This document shows, piece by piece, positions 15,130 through 23,799 of a DNA stretch of 64,000 nt. The notes under the pieces were generated by a model, which saw nothing but the letters and a program-made list of their open reading frames with translations, was not told the origin of the DNA and did not search any database. Numbering within the stretch: position 1 is the stretch's first letter; every line of letters begins with the position of its first letter. The DNA is from Streptomyces thermolilacinus SPC6 (GTDB lineage Bacteria > Actinomycetota > Actinomycetes > Streptomycetales > Streptomycetaceae): positions 930,001-994,000 of the forward strand of contig NZ_ASHX02000001.1 of the NCBI RefSeq assembly GCF_000478605.2. Reading direction: 5' to 3'. A program made the translations under genes and the position numbers.

Positions 15130-16971
15130 TCACCGGGTGAGTACACGGCTGAACGCGCCCGCCCGGGCGGCCAGTTCCGCCCAGGTGCCCTCCTCCGCGA
15201 CCCGGCCGCCCTCCAGTACGGCGATCCGGTCCGCCCTGCGCACGGTCGCCGGGCGGTGGGCGATCACCAGCGTCGTACGGCCCCGCGACGCGGCCGTCAG
15301 CGCGGCGGACAGCTCGGCGTCACCGGCCGTGTCCAGGTGGGCGGTCGTCTCGTCCAGCACCAGCACCCGGGGGCGGGCCAGCAGCGCCCGGGCCAGGGCC
15401 ACCCGGGAGCGCTGCCCGCCGGACAGGGTCGCGCCCCGCTCCCCCACCGCCGTGTCGTACCCGTCCGGCAGGGCGTCCGCGATCCGGTCCACGCCGCACA
15501 GCCGGGCCGCCTCCCGCAGTTCCTCGTCCGTCGCGCCGGGCGCGGCGAGGCGCAGGTTCTCGGCGAGGGTGCCGTGGAACAGCGGCGCGTCCTGCCCCAC
15601 GACGGCGACCGTGCGCCGCAGTTCGGCGTCGGCGACGTCCCGCAGGTCCACGGCCGTGCCGTCCGCGCCGACCAGTTCGACCGCCCCGTCCGCCGGGTCC
15701 CAGAACCGGGCCAGCAGATGCGCGCACGTCGACTTGCCGGCCCCGGACGCGCCGACCAGCGCCAGGGTCTCCCCCGCCCGGACGGCCAGGTCCAGGCCGC
15801 TCAGGACGGGCCGCCCGGCGCCGTAGTCGAAGGACACGCCCCGGAGCCGTACCGCCAGTGGCCCAGGCGGTACGGGACGGGGGGACGCGGTGGGCGGGGC
15901 GCCCGCCTCCGCGTGGACGGCGGCGCCCACCCGCCCGGCGGCCGCGCGCAGCCCGCCCGCCTGGCCCAGCGCGGCGGCCGCGTCCGCGACGGGGGCCAGC
16001 ACGCCCAGCGCCAGCGCAGCCGCGGCGGGCGCCCACCCGGGCTCGCCGCCCAGGGTGTGCGCGGCGACCGCGACGACGCCCACGACGGCGGCGGCGACCA
16101 GCACGTCCCGCACGGCGGCGGCGCCCGATTCCCAGGCGGCTTCGGCGCGTTGGGCGTCGCCCAGGCGGCGTCCGCGTTCCCGGAGTCGTGCGCGGCGCCG
16201 GTCCAGCGCGCCGAACGCGAGGAGCTCAGGCAGCCCGTCCACCGTCTCCACGGCGTCCGCCGACAGGTCGGCCGCCGCCCGCCGGGTGCGGGCGCCGCGC
16301 GCCGCCCTGCCCCGCGCGTCGAGGACCGGCACGGCCGCCAGCAGCGCGGCGGCGGGTACGACGGCGGCGAGCAGCGCCGGGTCCACGGCGGCCAGCACCA
16401 TGGACCCGCCCGTGAACACAGCGGCGGACGCCAGGAGTTGGGCGACGGCGTGCGCGTAGAAGAACTCCAGCGCCTCCACGTCGCCGAGCGCCGCCGCCGC
16501 GAGGTCGCCGCTGCGACGCCCCTCGATCCGGGCGGGCGCGGACCGGGCGAGCCCGTCGAAGACCCGTACGCGCAGGCCCGCGAGGACCCGGTACGCCAGG
16601 TCGTGCGAGAGGTCCATCTCCCGCCACGTCGCCACCGCCCGTACGAGGACGAGCGTGACCAGCGCGGCGATGGTCCCCGCGCCGGGGAGGGCCCCGGTGG
16701 CGACGGCCGTGCCGACCGTGTGCGCGGCGAGCGTCACCAGCGCGACCAGCGCGGCCTGGTCCACCAGGGCGGTGGCGAAGGTCCGTACGGTCATGGAGCG
16801 CATCGCGCGGTCCTCGGTCAGCACCGGCAGCAGGGCCCGCAGCGCGCCGCGCGGCACATGGTCCGGCTCCGCGCCGGACGGCGCGTGGTCCTGCGCGTCG
16901 CCGCCCCGCTGCTCCTCCACCGCACCCCCGTGCGCGCGGTCCGTCACGCCGCCGTCTGTCCGGTTCGTCAT
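15130..16971 (-). CDS. ABC exporter half-transporter 2 of the RiPP operon (permease-ATPase fusion)
   Basis: A 613-residue fused half-transporter of the heterodimeric CydC/CydD-like or lipid/peptide exporter class, located in the membrane. The six-helix membrane domain covers about residues 50-340. The nucleotide-binding domain has Walker A GASGAGKST, Q-loop VGQDAPLF, signature LSGGQRSRVALARALL, Walker B VLVLDETTA (Glu present) and switch His in VIAHRPATV. The N-terminal 45 residues are polar and poorly conserved-looking. The ATG at 16971 overlaps the stop of the partner by 4 nt (ATGA), so the two are made together. As the last gene of the YcaO operon it probably exports the mature peptide. 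Cysteine/glutathione export of the CydDC type is the alternative. Confidence 0.85.
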   Translation of the reverse strand: MTNRTDGGVTDRAHGGAVEEQRGGDAQDHAPSGAEPDHVPRGALRALLPVLTEDRAMRSMTVRTFATALVDQAALVALVTLAAHTVGTAVATGALPGAGTIAALVTLVLVRAVATWREMDLSHDLAYRVLAGLRVRVFDGLARSAPARIEGRRSGDLAAAALGDVEALEFFYAHAVAQLLASAAVFTGGSMVLAAVDPALLAAVVPAAALLAAVPVLDARGRAARGARTRRAAADLSADAVETVDGLPELLAFGALDRRRARLRERGRRLGDAQRAEAAWESGAAAVRDVLVAAAVVGVVAVAAHTLGGEPGWAPAAAALALGVLAPVADAAAALGQAGGLRAAAGRVGAAVHAEAGAPPTASPRPVPPGPLAVRLRGVSFDYGAGRPVLSGLDLAVRAGETLALVGASGAGKSTCAHLLARFWDPADGAVELVGADGTAVDLRDVADAELRRTVAVVGQDAPLFHGTLAENLRLAAPGATDEELREAARLCGVDRIADALPDGYDTAVGERGATLSGGQRSRVALARALLARPRVLVLDETTAHLDTAGDAELSAALTAASRGRTTLVIAHRPATVRRADRIAVLEGGRVAEEGTWAELAARAGAFSRVLTR

Positions 16972-18701
16972 GCCGCCGTCTCCTCCGTAGTGCCCGCCGC
17001 CACGAGGCGGGCGTACACCGCGCTGCCCCGCGTCAGGGTCGTGTGCGTGCCGGTCGCCTCGACGCGGCCGCCGTCGAGGACGACGATCCGGTCCGCGTCC
17101 CGCACCGACGCCAGCCGGTGCGCGACGACCAGGCAGGTGCGGCCGCGCGCGGCGTGCGGCAGGGCGCGGCCGATCCGGGCCTCGCGCCGCTCGTCCACGG
17201 CGCTGGTCGCCTCGTCCAGGACGAGGACGGGCGCGTCGGCGAGCAGCGCCCGCGCCAGGGCGATGCGCTGGCGCTGGCCGCCGGACAGGGTCGCGCCGCG
17301 CTCGCCGACCTGCGTGTCGTACCCGTGGGGCAGGGCGGCGATCTCGTCGTGGATGCCCGCCGCCCGGGCCGCGTCGCGCAGTTCGCCGTCGGTGGCGTCG
17401 GGCCGGGCCAGGCGCAGGTTCTCCGCGATCGTGGCGTGGAACAGGTACGTGTCCTGCGAGACGACCGCGATGCCGCGCCGCAGCGAGGCGAGGGCGTACG
17501 CCGTGTGGTCGGTGCCGTCGAGGGTGATGCGGCCCGCGTCGGGGTCGCCGTGGCGCAGGAGCAGCGCGAGGAGCGTGGACTTGCCCGCGCCGGACGGGCC
17601 GACCACCGCCGTCGTACGGCCCGCCTCCGCGGTGAAGGTGACGCCGCGCAGCGCGGGCCGGGTGGCGCCCGGGTGGGTGAAGTGGACGTCGTGGAAGGCG
17701 ATGGCGGGCGGCGCCCCGGGCGGCAGTTGCGCGGTGCCGTCGTCGGGGACGGCGGGCCGGGCGGTGCGCAGCGCGGCGATGCCGTCGGCGGCGGAGACGC
17801 CCAGGTAGCCGGAGTGCCACTCGCGGGACAGGTCGCGGACGGGCCGGAAGCACTCGGACGCGAGCATCAGCAGCAGGTACGTGCCGGTCGCGGTGGTGCG
17901 GCCGGACGCGGCGGACGCGCAGGCCAGGAGCGCGGCCGCCACCGTGCCGCCCTGCACGGCGAGGTCGGTGAGGCCCGTGTCCACCAGGGAGACGCGCAGT
18001 TTGGCGACGGTCGCCCGGTGCAGCGCCGCCGAACGCTCCTGGAGGCGGGCCCGGACGCGGGAGACCGCTCCGGCGGCGCGCAGCGCGGGCATGCCCTGGA
18101 GGGCTTCGAGGTAGTCGGCGGCGAGCGCCTCGTACGCCCCCCAGTGCTCCTCGCCGCGCCGGGCGAGGAGCCGGTCCCACCAGCGGGGCGCGAACAGCGC
18201 GACGAGCAGCGCCGGGGCGAGCGCGAGGACGGCGTACGGCTCCACGAAGGCGACCGCCGCGAGCAGCAGCGGCGGGGCCGCGCAGGTGACGAGCAGCTGC
18301 GGCAGATAGCGGGAGACGTACGCGTCCACGCCCTCCACACCGTCGACCAGCGTGGCGCGGACGGCACCGGCCCGGTCGTCGGCGCCGCGCGCCGGGCCGG
18401 ACGCGCCGAGCCGTCGCAGGAGCGTGTCGCGCAGTTCGGTGCGGACATGGGCGCCGGCGCGGGCGGCGACGGAACGCTGGGCACGGCCCAGGACCGTGCG
18501 GACGGCGACGACGGCGAGGACCGCGCCGAGCACGGGCGGCAGGGCGGCCGTTTCGCCGCGCGCGATCCGGGCGAGCGCGACGGCGAGGAGCACGGCCTGC
18601 GCGAGATGGGTGGCGGTGACGGCGGCGAGGAGCGCGGTCGCGCCGAGCAGGGGCCGTTGGGCGGCGCGGGCGGCGCGCAGCAGCTCCGGGTGGAGCATCA
18701 T
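16968..18701 (-). CDS. ABC exporter half-transporter 1 of the RiPP operon (permease-ATPase fusion)
   Basis: A 577-residue half-transporter pairing with the next gene. Six membrane helices fill residues 15-320; LLQ-type spacing and an ECFRPVRDLSREWHSGYLG coupling region match CydD-like exporters. The ATPase has Walker A GPSGAGKST, signature LSGGQRQRIALARALL, Walker B VLVLDEATSA and VVAHRLASV. Two adjacent ATG codons occur at 18701; the first overlaps the stop of the SagB-like gene (ATGA). All catalytic residues are present in both ATPases, so the pair may have two working sites. Membership of the coupled operon argues for export of the modified peptide rather than cytochrome bd assembly, and no cydAB genes are here. 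Confidence 0.86.
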   Translation of the reverse strand: MMLHPELLRAARAAQRPLLGATALLAAVTATHLAQAVLLAVALARIARGETAALPPVLGAVLAVVAVRTVLGRAQRSVAARAGAHVRTELRDTLLRRLGASGPARGADDRAGAVRATLVDGVEGVDAYVSRYLPQLLVTCAAPPLLLAAVAFVEPYAVLALAPALLVALFAPRWWDRLLARRGEEHWGAYEALAADYLEALQGMPALRAAGAVSRVRARLQERSAALHRATVAKLRVSLVDTGLTDLAVQGGTVAAALLACASAASGRTTATGTYLLLMLASECFRPVRDLSREWHSGYLGVSAADGIAALRTARPAVPDDGTAQLPPGAPPAIAFHDVHFTHPGATRPALRGVTFTAEAGRTTAVVGPSGAGKSTLLALLLRHGDPDAGRITLDGTDHTAYALASLRRGIAVVSQDTYLFHATIAENLRLARPDATDGELRDAARAAGIHDEIAALPHGYDTQVGERGATLSGGQRQRIALARALLADAPVLVLDEATSAVDERREARIGRALPHAARGRTCLVVAHRLASVRDADRIVVLDGGRVEATGTHTTLTRGSAVYARLVAAGTTEETAA

Positions 18702-19951
18702 CGGGAGGCGTTCCCTTCGGTGGCGGTGCCCAGGGCCAGGGCGTGGACGAGGTGCGCGGGGCCGTGCGGACCGCGCTGCCACGACCCGACGGGGCGGGCG
18801 GCGACGCCGAGCGCGGCGGCGGTGGCCTGGGCGGCGCCGACGGCGTACCCGGCGGCGATGTGGTCGCGGCGTACGCGCGCGGGGTCGGCGTCGTCGGGGC
18901 AGCCGTGGGCGAGCAGCAGCGCCCCGGTACGGGCGAGCCACTCCTGCCGCGCGGCGCGCACGGCGAGGTCGCCGGGCCGCCAGGGGGCGCGGGGGTCGTC
19001 GGCCCGTACGAGCTCCCAGGCGAGCGCGGCGGGGCGGGCGGGGCCCGTACCGCCCGGGCACGCGGTGGAGGTGGTGGACGCGGTGTACGCGGTGGAGGCC
19101 GTGGCCAGGATCGACGCGAGCCGGGCGGCGGGCGGGACTCCGGGGAACGGCGGGGGCGCGCTGCGCCGGGCCGCCAGGGCCGTGTCCGGCAGCTCCGGCA
19201 CGCCGGGCGGACGCCATGTGCCGGTGCCGGACGCCGTGAGCGCGTACAGCACCTCCCGCGCGGCCCGCAGCACGGGCGGGACGGGTCGCGCGTCGGGTGC
19301 GGGCGCCGCACCGGGCGGGTACCCGGCCCACCGGTCCAGCGCGTCGTCCGGGCCTGGCGTCAACCGCACCGCCGCCAGGGCCTGTTCGGGGGCCCCTGGG
19401 CCGTGCGGCAGTCCGGCGGCCGCCGCGAGAAGGGCGCCGTCCGCGTCGGGGCACCAGGCGGGCGCCCCGGCGAGGGTGAGCGCGACGGCGGCGTGCCCGG
19501 CGTCCAGGAGCAGCAGCGGCCAGCCCCGGTGGCCGTACTGGGAGGCGGTCCGCCGGGCGGTGACCGTCAGCACGGCGAGCGCCCCGGGCGGGGCGTCCCC
19601 GTCGGCGGCCCCGCGCGGGTGCAGCCGGTGCGTGACGGGCTGGTAGGCGTAACGGCCGGGCGGCAGGCCGGTACCGGGGCCGAGCAGCAGATGGGCGTTG
19701 ACGGGGTGCAGTGCCCCCGCGGACGCGGCGGGCCGTAGCCGGTCCCCGGCCAGGGAGAGCCGCAGCAGCCGGTCCAGCGGGGCCGGTACGGGCAGGGCCG
19801 GGCCCGGCCAGGGCGTGACCTGCGGCCCGGCCGGGAAGCGGGGGCCGGGCACCCGGCCGGAACGGGCCAGCGACAGGGCGCGGTTGACGAGGGGCGGGGC
19901 GCCGTTCACGGAAGGCGGCGCGTCGTTCACGGAGGACACGGCACGTCTCAC
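18698..19951 (-). CDS. SagB-type FMN-dependent dehydrogenase (RiPP tailoring)
   Basis: A 417-residue nitroreductase-fold protein of the SagB/thiazole-oxazole dehydrogenase type. Such enzymes use FMN to oxidise azolines to azoles. The diagnostic FMN segment AASAGALHPVNAH sits at residues 75-87, followed by LPPGRYAYQP and the second signature SQYGHRGWPLLLLDAGHA at about 137-154, both standard for SagB. The remainder looks like a decayed or second nitroreductase-like half (Tyr-Ala-Leu-Thr, LAWELVRADD), giving a longer protein than a minimal SagB. The GTG at 19951 overlaps the YcaO stop (GTGA). The catalytic Lys/Tyr of well-studied azoline oxidases cannot be confirmed by eye, so the reaction here may differ. 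Confidence 0.75.
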   Translation of the reverse strand: MRRAVSSVNDAPPSVNGAPPLVNRALSLARSGRVPGPRFPAGPQVTPWPGPALPVPAPLDRLLRLSLAGDRLRPAASAGALHPVNAHLLLGPGTGLPPGRYAYQPVTHRLHPRGAADGDAPPGALAVLTVTARRTASQYGHRGWPLLLLDAGHAAVALTLAGAPAWCPDADGALLAAAAGLPHGPGAPEQALAAVRLTPGPDDALDRWAGYPPGAAPAPDARPVPPVLRAAREVLYALTASGTGTWRPPGVPELPDTALAARRSAPPPFPGVPPAARLASILATASTAYTASTTSTACPGGTGPARPAALAWELVRADDPRAPWRPGDLAVRAARQEWLARTGALLLAHGCPDDADPARVRRDHIAAGYAVGAAQATAAALGVAARPVGSWQRGPHGPAHLVHALALGTATEGNASR

Positions 19952-21315
19952 ATGTGCGGGGGCGGGGCGAGCGTGAAGTCCCCGGGTCCGGCGGGCGGCC
20001 GGTCGCGCCAGCCGCGCGCGAGGGCGGCGTCGGCGAAGCGCGGGCAGCCCAGGTACGCGAACGCGGCGGGGGCGTTGGGGACGAGGCCGGACACGAGGAC
20101 GCGGGCGACGCGCAGCGGGGTCTCCGCGACGTCCTCGGTGGTGAGGTCCAGGGTGATGACCCGGTGGCCGCCCTCCGCGAGGCGGGCCCGCAGCTTCCCG
20201 GGGCTGCCGTGCGGGATGTCCTGGACGGGGACGGTGCCGAGGGCGGGCGCGGTGAACCGGCGGGCGTACGGCGCCATGCGCGGGTCCAGCCACACCTGGA
20301 CGTGGGCGCCGAGGTCCCGTACGGCGGCGAAGTCCTCCCCGCAGACGTCCAGGTAGCGGCGGTCGGCGCGGTGGTCCAGGTACAGCCCGCGGGCGAGGAG
20401 CCCGGTCTCGACGGCCCGGAACACCCAGCCGTCCGGGTCGGTGGCCCCCTGGGTGAACACCCACGTGTGGACGGCCTCCAGGACGGCCTTGCGGGCGGCT
20501 TCGGCGGGGTCGTACCGGCAGGCGAACCCGGCGGCGTGGATGCCGCGCGCCGGGTCGTGGACGAGCGCGGCCACGCACGGCGCGAACTCGGACGGCATCT
20601 CCACCAGCGCCACGTCGAGTCCGGTGCCGTCGAGGTCGTGGGCCAGGCCGGGGACGCTCGCCGGGTCGATGCCCCGGGCGGGCCCGTCGAGGTGCCACCA
20701 CAGCTCCAGCGCGTCACGCTCCACGACCTCCAGCAGGCCGCGTTCCACGGCGTCGTCGAGACCCTGGCCGGTGGCGATGCCCGCGTAGTTGAGGTGGTGG
20801 GTGCGGGGCAGCGAACGCAGGTCGCCCTGCCGCCAGTTGAGGTGGCTGAGCGCGACCGGCACCCAGCATTCCTCGCCGTCCTCCCGTGCGCGGGTCCACA
20901 GGGCGGGCGTGTCGGCGGTGAGCGGCCGGTAGGGGAAGCGGGCCCGCTCGTACTGCCAGGGGGCGTACGCGGGGAGGTCGCCGGGACCGTACAGGCGCCG
21001 TCCCTCGGCGGCGAGTTCGGCGGCGGTCGCGCGGACCGGCGCGTCGGGGTGGCCGGGCGGAGGCAGCCGGTTGCCGCAGTACCGCTCGACGGCCTCCGCT
21101 ATGGCGGCGATCCGGGCCCCCTCGGGGTCGCCGAACGTGGTGCCGAGCGAGACCCGGTCGGCGGGCCAGGCGCCGAAGCGGCGGGCGTCGGCCACGTCGG
21201 CGGTCATCGCGGTGTAGCGGGGCGGGGCGCCGTCGGGGTGCGGGACGGGCGCGACCTCGCGGACGATCCCGCAGAGGGGGTCCACCAGCGACTCGATGTC
21301 CAGGGCGCTGCTCAC
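19948..21315 (-). CDS. YcaO-domain cyclodehydratase (RiPP backbone modification)
   Basis: A 455-residue YcaO enzyme that would use ATP to activate backbone amides of the precursor for azoline, amidine or thioamide formation. The ATP/Mg motifs are visible: AAIAEAVERYCGNR at residues 67-80, LDDAVERGLLEVVERDALELWW near 160-180, and ARKAVLEAVHTW near 270. It starts VSSALDIESLVDPLCGIVREV. The C-terminus is LAPPPHM, Pro-rich but lacking a clear PxPxP end found in many TOMM cyclodehydratases. The GTG at 21315 follows AGGAGAT and overlaps the hydrolase stop. The neighbouring E1-like and SagB-like genes make an azoline pathway likely, while a Cys-free precursor leaves oxazoline or amidine chemistry. 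Confidence 0.9.
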   Translation of the reverse strand: MSSALDIESLVDPLCGIVREVAPVPHPDGAPPRYTAMTADVADARRFGAWPADRVSLGTTFGDPEGARIAAIAEAVERYCGNRLPPPGHPDAPVRATAAELAAEGRRLYGPGDLPAYAPWQYERARFPYRPLTADTPALWTRAREDGEECWVPVALSHLNWRQGDLRSLPRTHHLNYAGIATGQGLDDAVERGLLEVVERDALELWWHLDGPARGIDPASVPGLAHDLDGTGLDVALVEMPSEFAPCVAALVHDPARGIHAAGFACRYDPAEAARKAVLEAVHTWVFTQGATDPDGWVFRAVETGLLARGLYLDHRADRRYLDVCGEDFAAVRDLGAHVQVWLDPRMAPYARRFTAPALGTVPVQDIPHGSPGKLRARLAEGGHRVITLDLTTEDVAETPLRVARVLVSGLVPNAPAAFAYLGCPRFADAALARGWRDRPPAGPGDFTLAPPPHM

Positions 21316-22799
21316 GTCGGTATCTCCTGTAGGGGGTCGGCCCGGCGCAGGCGGGCGCGGGGTACGGCGGGCAGCCGCAGGACGCTGCCGGGCAGGCGTA
21401 CGGTGCGCCGGGAGGCGGCCAGGCGGGTCGCGGTGACCGGGTCCTCGCCGGTGTGCGGGTTGCGGGCGTGGGCGGGGAAGTGGTGTCCGGCGACCTCGAC
21501 GCGCAGGCGGGTGCCCGCGTCGAGGCGGCGGGCGAGGTGGCCGAGCGGCACGGTGAACGGGCCGGGCCGGGCGCGGCGTACGACGCCGGTGGCCAGCGGC
21601 CGGGCGCGCCCGTCGGGGGTGAGCGCGACGAGGCGGACCGCCCAGTCGGCGGACGGGGTGTCCGCGGTCGCGTCGAGCCGCGCCTCGGCGGGGCCCAGCA
21701 GGTCCAGGGGGCGGGGCAGCGGCGGCCCGGCGAGGAGGCAGCGGTCGGCGGGCGCGGCGGCGGGGAGGGGAACGGCGAGGTCGTCGGAGCGTACGGGCCG
21801 GGCGGGGTCGGCGGTGAACTCGGCGCCGTGCACCAGCCGCAGCCCGGCCGGTTCGCCGAAGCGGTACGTGACGGGCTCCGCCGTACGGGGCAGGGCGTAC
21901 CAGTGGTCGCTGTCGCCGTGCCCGACGACCGCGCGGCTCCCGTGGAGGGCTCCGTCGAGCGCGGCGCGCGCCCAACGGGCGTACAGCGTTCCGAGGTTGA
22001 GCCGGTGGGCGGGGCGCGCCTCGGGTGCGGGTCCGGCGGTGAGGCCGTGGCCCCAGGGGCCGAGGATCAGCCGGGCGGGTCCGCGCCAGTCGCGCCACAG
22101 CCGGATCGTGTCCTGCGCGAACGGGTCGCGGGTGCCGCCGACGGCGAGCAGCGGCACGTCGCCGGTGAGGGGCGGGCGGCGGGCGGCGTCCCACAGGGCG
22201 GCCCAGCCGGGCGTGTCGAGGAGGTCCCGTACGGGCAGGCGGCGCGGGTCCGGCGGGGCGGCGGCGGTCGAGACGCGGCCGTGCCCGTGGGCGGCCCACC
22301 AGCCGGCGCGAGCATGCAGCCGCTCGGGCCCCGTGGGTTCGCGGGCGGTCTCGGCGAGGCCGAGCGCGGGGACGGCGGCGAGGACGGCGTCGGCGCCGGG
22401 GGTGACGAGGGCGCAGTACGCGGCGTAGGAGGCGCCCGCGGTGACCACGCGCCCGTCGCTCCACGGCTGGTCGCGCACCCACCGCAGGGTCGCCGCGCCG
22501 TCGCGGGGCTCGTGGTCGCCGTAGGGCCTCCAGTCGCCGCCCGACCCGTACCGGCCGCGCACGTCCTGGGCGAGGGCGGCGAAACCCCGGGCGGCCCAGG
22601 CGGCCAGCTCGGCACGGTGGGCACGCCGGTCGTAGGGCGTGCGGAGGACGACTGCGGGATGCGGGCCGGGCCCTGCGGGGAGACACAGGTCGGCGGCGAG
22701 TCCGTCGATCCGCACGACCGTCGGGGCAGCCGGGTTCACTGTGCCCGCCGTGGTCGCTGTGGCCGTCGGGGTCGCCGGGGTGGTCGCCGCGCCCCTCAC
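21312..22799 (-). CDS. CocE/NonD (S15) family alpha/beta hydrolase in the RiPP operon
   Basis: A 495-residue X-Pro dipeptidyl-peptidase S15/CocE-type hydrolase with an N-terminal alpha/beta-hydrolase core and a C-terminal jelly-roll domain. Family marks are VVLRTPYDR, AQDVRGRYGSGG, the nucleophile elbow GASYAAY (Ser), the acid in VGGTRDPFAQ and the base in LGPWGHGL. These enzymes cut peptide, ester or amide bonds. In this operon it may remove the leader or a follower peptide, or hydrolyse an activated intermediate. The N-terminal 30 residues are Thr/Ala/Pro-rich and probably disordered. The GTG at 22799 overlaps the preceding stop by 4 nt. A CocE-type hydrolase beside a YcaO is uncommon; I recall a similar pairing in the streptamidine amidine-RiPP family but cannot check it here. 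Confidence 0.85.
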   Translation of the reverse strand: MRGAATTPATPTATATTAGTVNPAAPTVVRIDGLAADLCLPAGPGPHPAVVLRTPYDRRAHRAELAAWAARGFAALAQDVRGRYGSGGDWRPYGDHEPRDGAATLRWVRDQPWSDGRVVTAGASYAAYCALVTPGADAVLAAVPALGLAETAREPTGPERLHARAGWWAAHGHGRVSTAAAPPDPRRLPVRDLLDTPGWAALWDAARRPPLTGDVPLLAVGGTRDPFAQDTIRLWRDWRGPARLILGPWGHGLTAGPAPEARPAHRLNLGTLYARWARAALDGALHGSRAVVGHGDSDHWYALPRTAEPVTYRFGEPAGLRLVHGAEFTADPARPVRSDDLAVPLPAAAPADRCLLAGPPLPRPLDLLGPAEARLDATADTPSADWAVRLVALTPDGRARPLATGVVRRARPGPFTVPLGHLARRLDAGTRLRVEVAGHHFPAHARNPHTGEDPVTATRLAASRRTVRLPGSVLRLPAVPRARLRRADPLQEIPT

Positions 22800-23701
22800 G
22801 CCGGACCGCCCGTCGAAAGGGGCGCCGCGGGGTGCGGGGCAGGGGCGGGCGCGGGAAGGGGCGCCACGTCGGGGACGGGGAGAACCGTGTGACTGGTGAC
22901 GGCGAGGTCGCGCAGGTCGAGGCGGCGCAGTCGGCGGCGTACCGGCAGGGGGGCTCCGGCGGCCCAGGCGAGGAGGTCGGCGGTGAGGAGCGCGGCGGTG
23001 AGCGCGGCGGACGCCTCGGTGTGCCGGGGGCCCTCGTCGGGGGTGGCGTGTCCGGCCCAGAGCGCGGCGAGTTCGCGGTGGGCGGGGGTGGCGGCGAGGC
23101 GGCGGAGCCGTACGTGGGCGGAGGTGACGTCGCCGGGCGCGGTGGCGGGCGGTTCGATCCAGGCGTGGGCGCCCTCGCGGTGGGTGCGCAGCCAGGCGGT
23201 GCCGTGCCCGGGCAGCCGGTCGGCGGCGTCCCAGAGGCCGGGCGGCACGGGGCCGTCGAGGCACCAGACGACGGCGGTGCGGTCGGAGTCGACGGCGGCG
23301 GCCTCGTCGGGGGTGACCGTGCGGGTGACGCCGCCCGCGTCGCGTACGTACCGGGTGAGGGGCACCGTGAGGACCGGGTCGCCCAGGACGGCGACGGTGC
23401 GGCCCGCGAGGGGCGGCGGCGGGGCGTGGCCCGTGTAACCGGCGTCGGCGAAGGCGTCGGCGAGGCGTTCGATCTCCGGGTCGGCGACCGGGCCTGTGAC
23501 CGGACCGCCGGCCGCGTCGGCGATCGGACCGCCGGCCGCGTGGGTGATCGGGCCGTTGAAACGACCGTCCGTCAGCCGCGCGGTGAGCGCCCGCGGGTCG
23601 GCGCCCGCCGTGGCGACCCGCAGGAACGTTCCGTCGGGCGTACGGACGGCGAGCCCTTCGCCGGGGACGGTGACGAGGACGACGCCGGGGGCGAGGGGCA
23701 C
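22796..23701 (-). CDS. TOMM leader-peptide-binding E1-like (ocin-ThiF-like) protein
   Basis: A 301-residue protein matching the ocin-ThiF-like partner of YcaO enzymes, which binds the precursor leader and presents it for cyclodehydration. The first 50 residues (VVLVTVPGEGLAVRTPDG.FLRVA) have the beta-strand pattern expected of the RiPP recognition element. A Rossmann-like segment, LAGRTVAVLGDPVLTVPLTRYV, starts near residue 100. No CxxC zinc motifs and only one Cys are present, so it is not an active E1. A SAALTAALLTADLLAW helix and LRRLDLRDLAVTSHTVLPVP close the fold. The GTG at 23701 has a strong GGAGGA six bases upstream. It starts 99 nt after the precursor, behind a stable hairpin. Confidence 0.78.
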   Translation of the reverse strand: MPLAPGVVLVTVPGEGLAVRTPDGTFLRVATAGADPRALTARLTDGRFNGPITHAAGGPIADAAGGPVTGPVADPEIERLADAFADAGYTGHAPPPPLAGRTVAVLGDPVLTVPLTRYVRDAGGVTRTVTPDEAAAVDSDRTAVVWCLDGPVPPGLWDAADRLPGHGTAWLRTHREGAHAWIEPPATAPGDVTSAHVRLRRLAATPAHRELAALWAGHATPDEGPRHTEASAALTAALLTADLLAWAAGAPLPVRRRLRRLDLRDLAVTSHTVLPVPDVAPLPAPAPAPHPAAPLSTGGPA

Positions 23702-23746
23702 GGGTTCCTCCAGAAGCGGGTGGGGCCGGGTGGCCGGGGACGGGGC

Positions 23747-23779
23747 GGGCCCGCCCGGGAAGGCGATCCGGGCGGGCCC
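23747..23779 (-). terminator. Hairpin between precursor and modification genes
   Basis: A perfect 12-bp G/C stem (arms 23747-23758 and 23768-23779, GGGCCCGCCCGG and its complement) with a 9-nt loop lies in the 98-bp gap after the precursor stop. Without a T-tract it is likely a partial terminator or mRNA stabiliser, allowing the precursor to be made in excess over the downstream enzymes, as is usual in RiPP operons. Confidence 0.7.
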
Positions 23780-23799
23780 CGTACGGGTGGGGACCTGGA

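Noticed and set aside
15130..18701. Calling the ABC pair cydDC for cytochrome bd assembly
   Set aside because: No cydAB genes are present and both half-transporters are translation-coupled to the YcaO/SagB-like genes, so export of the RiPP is the better reading.
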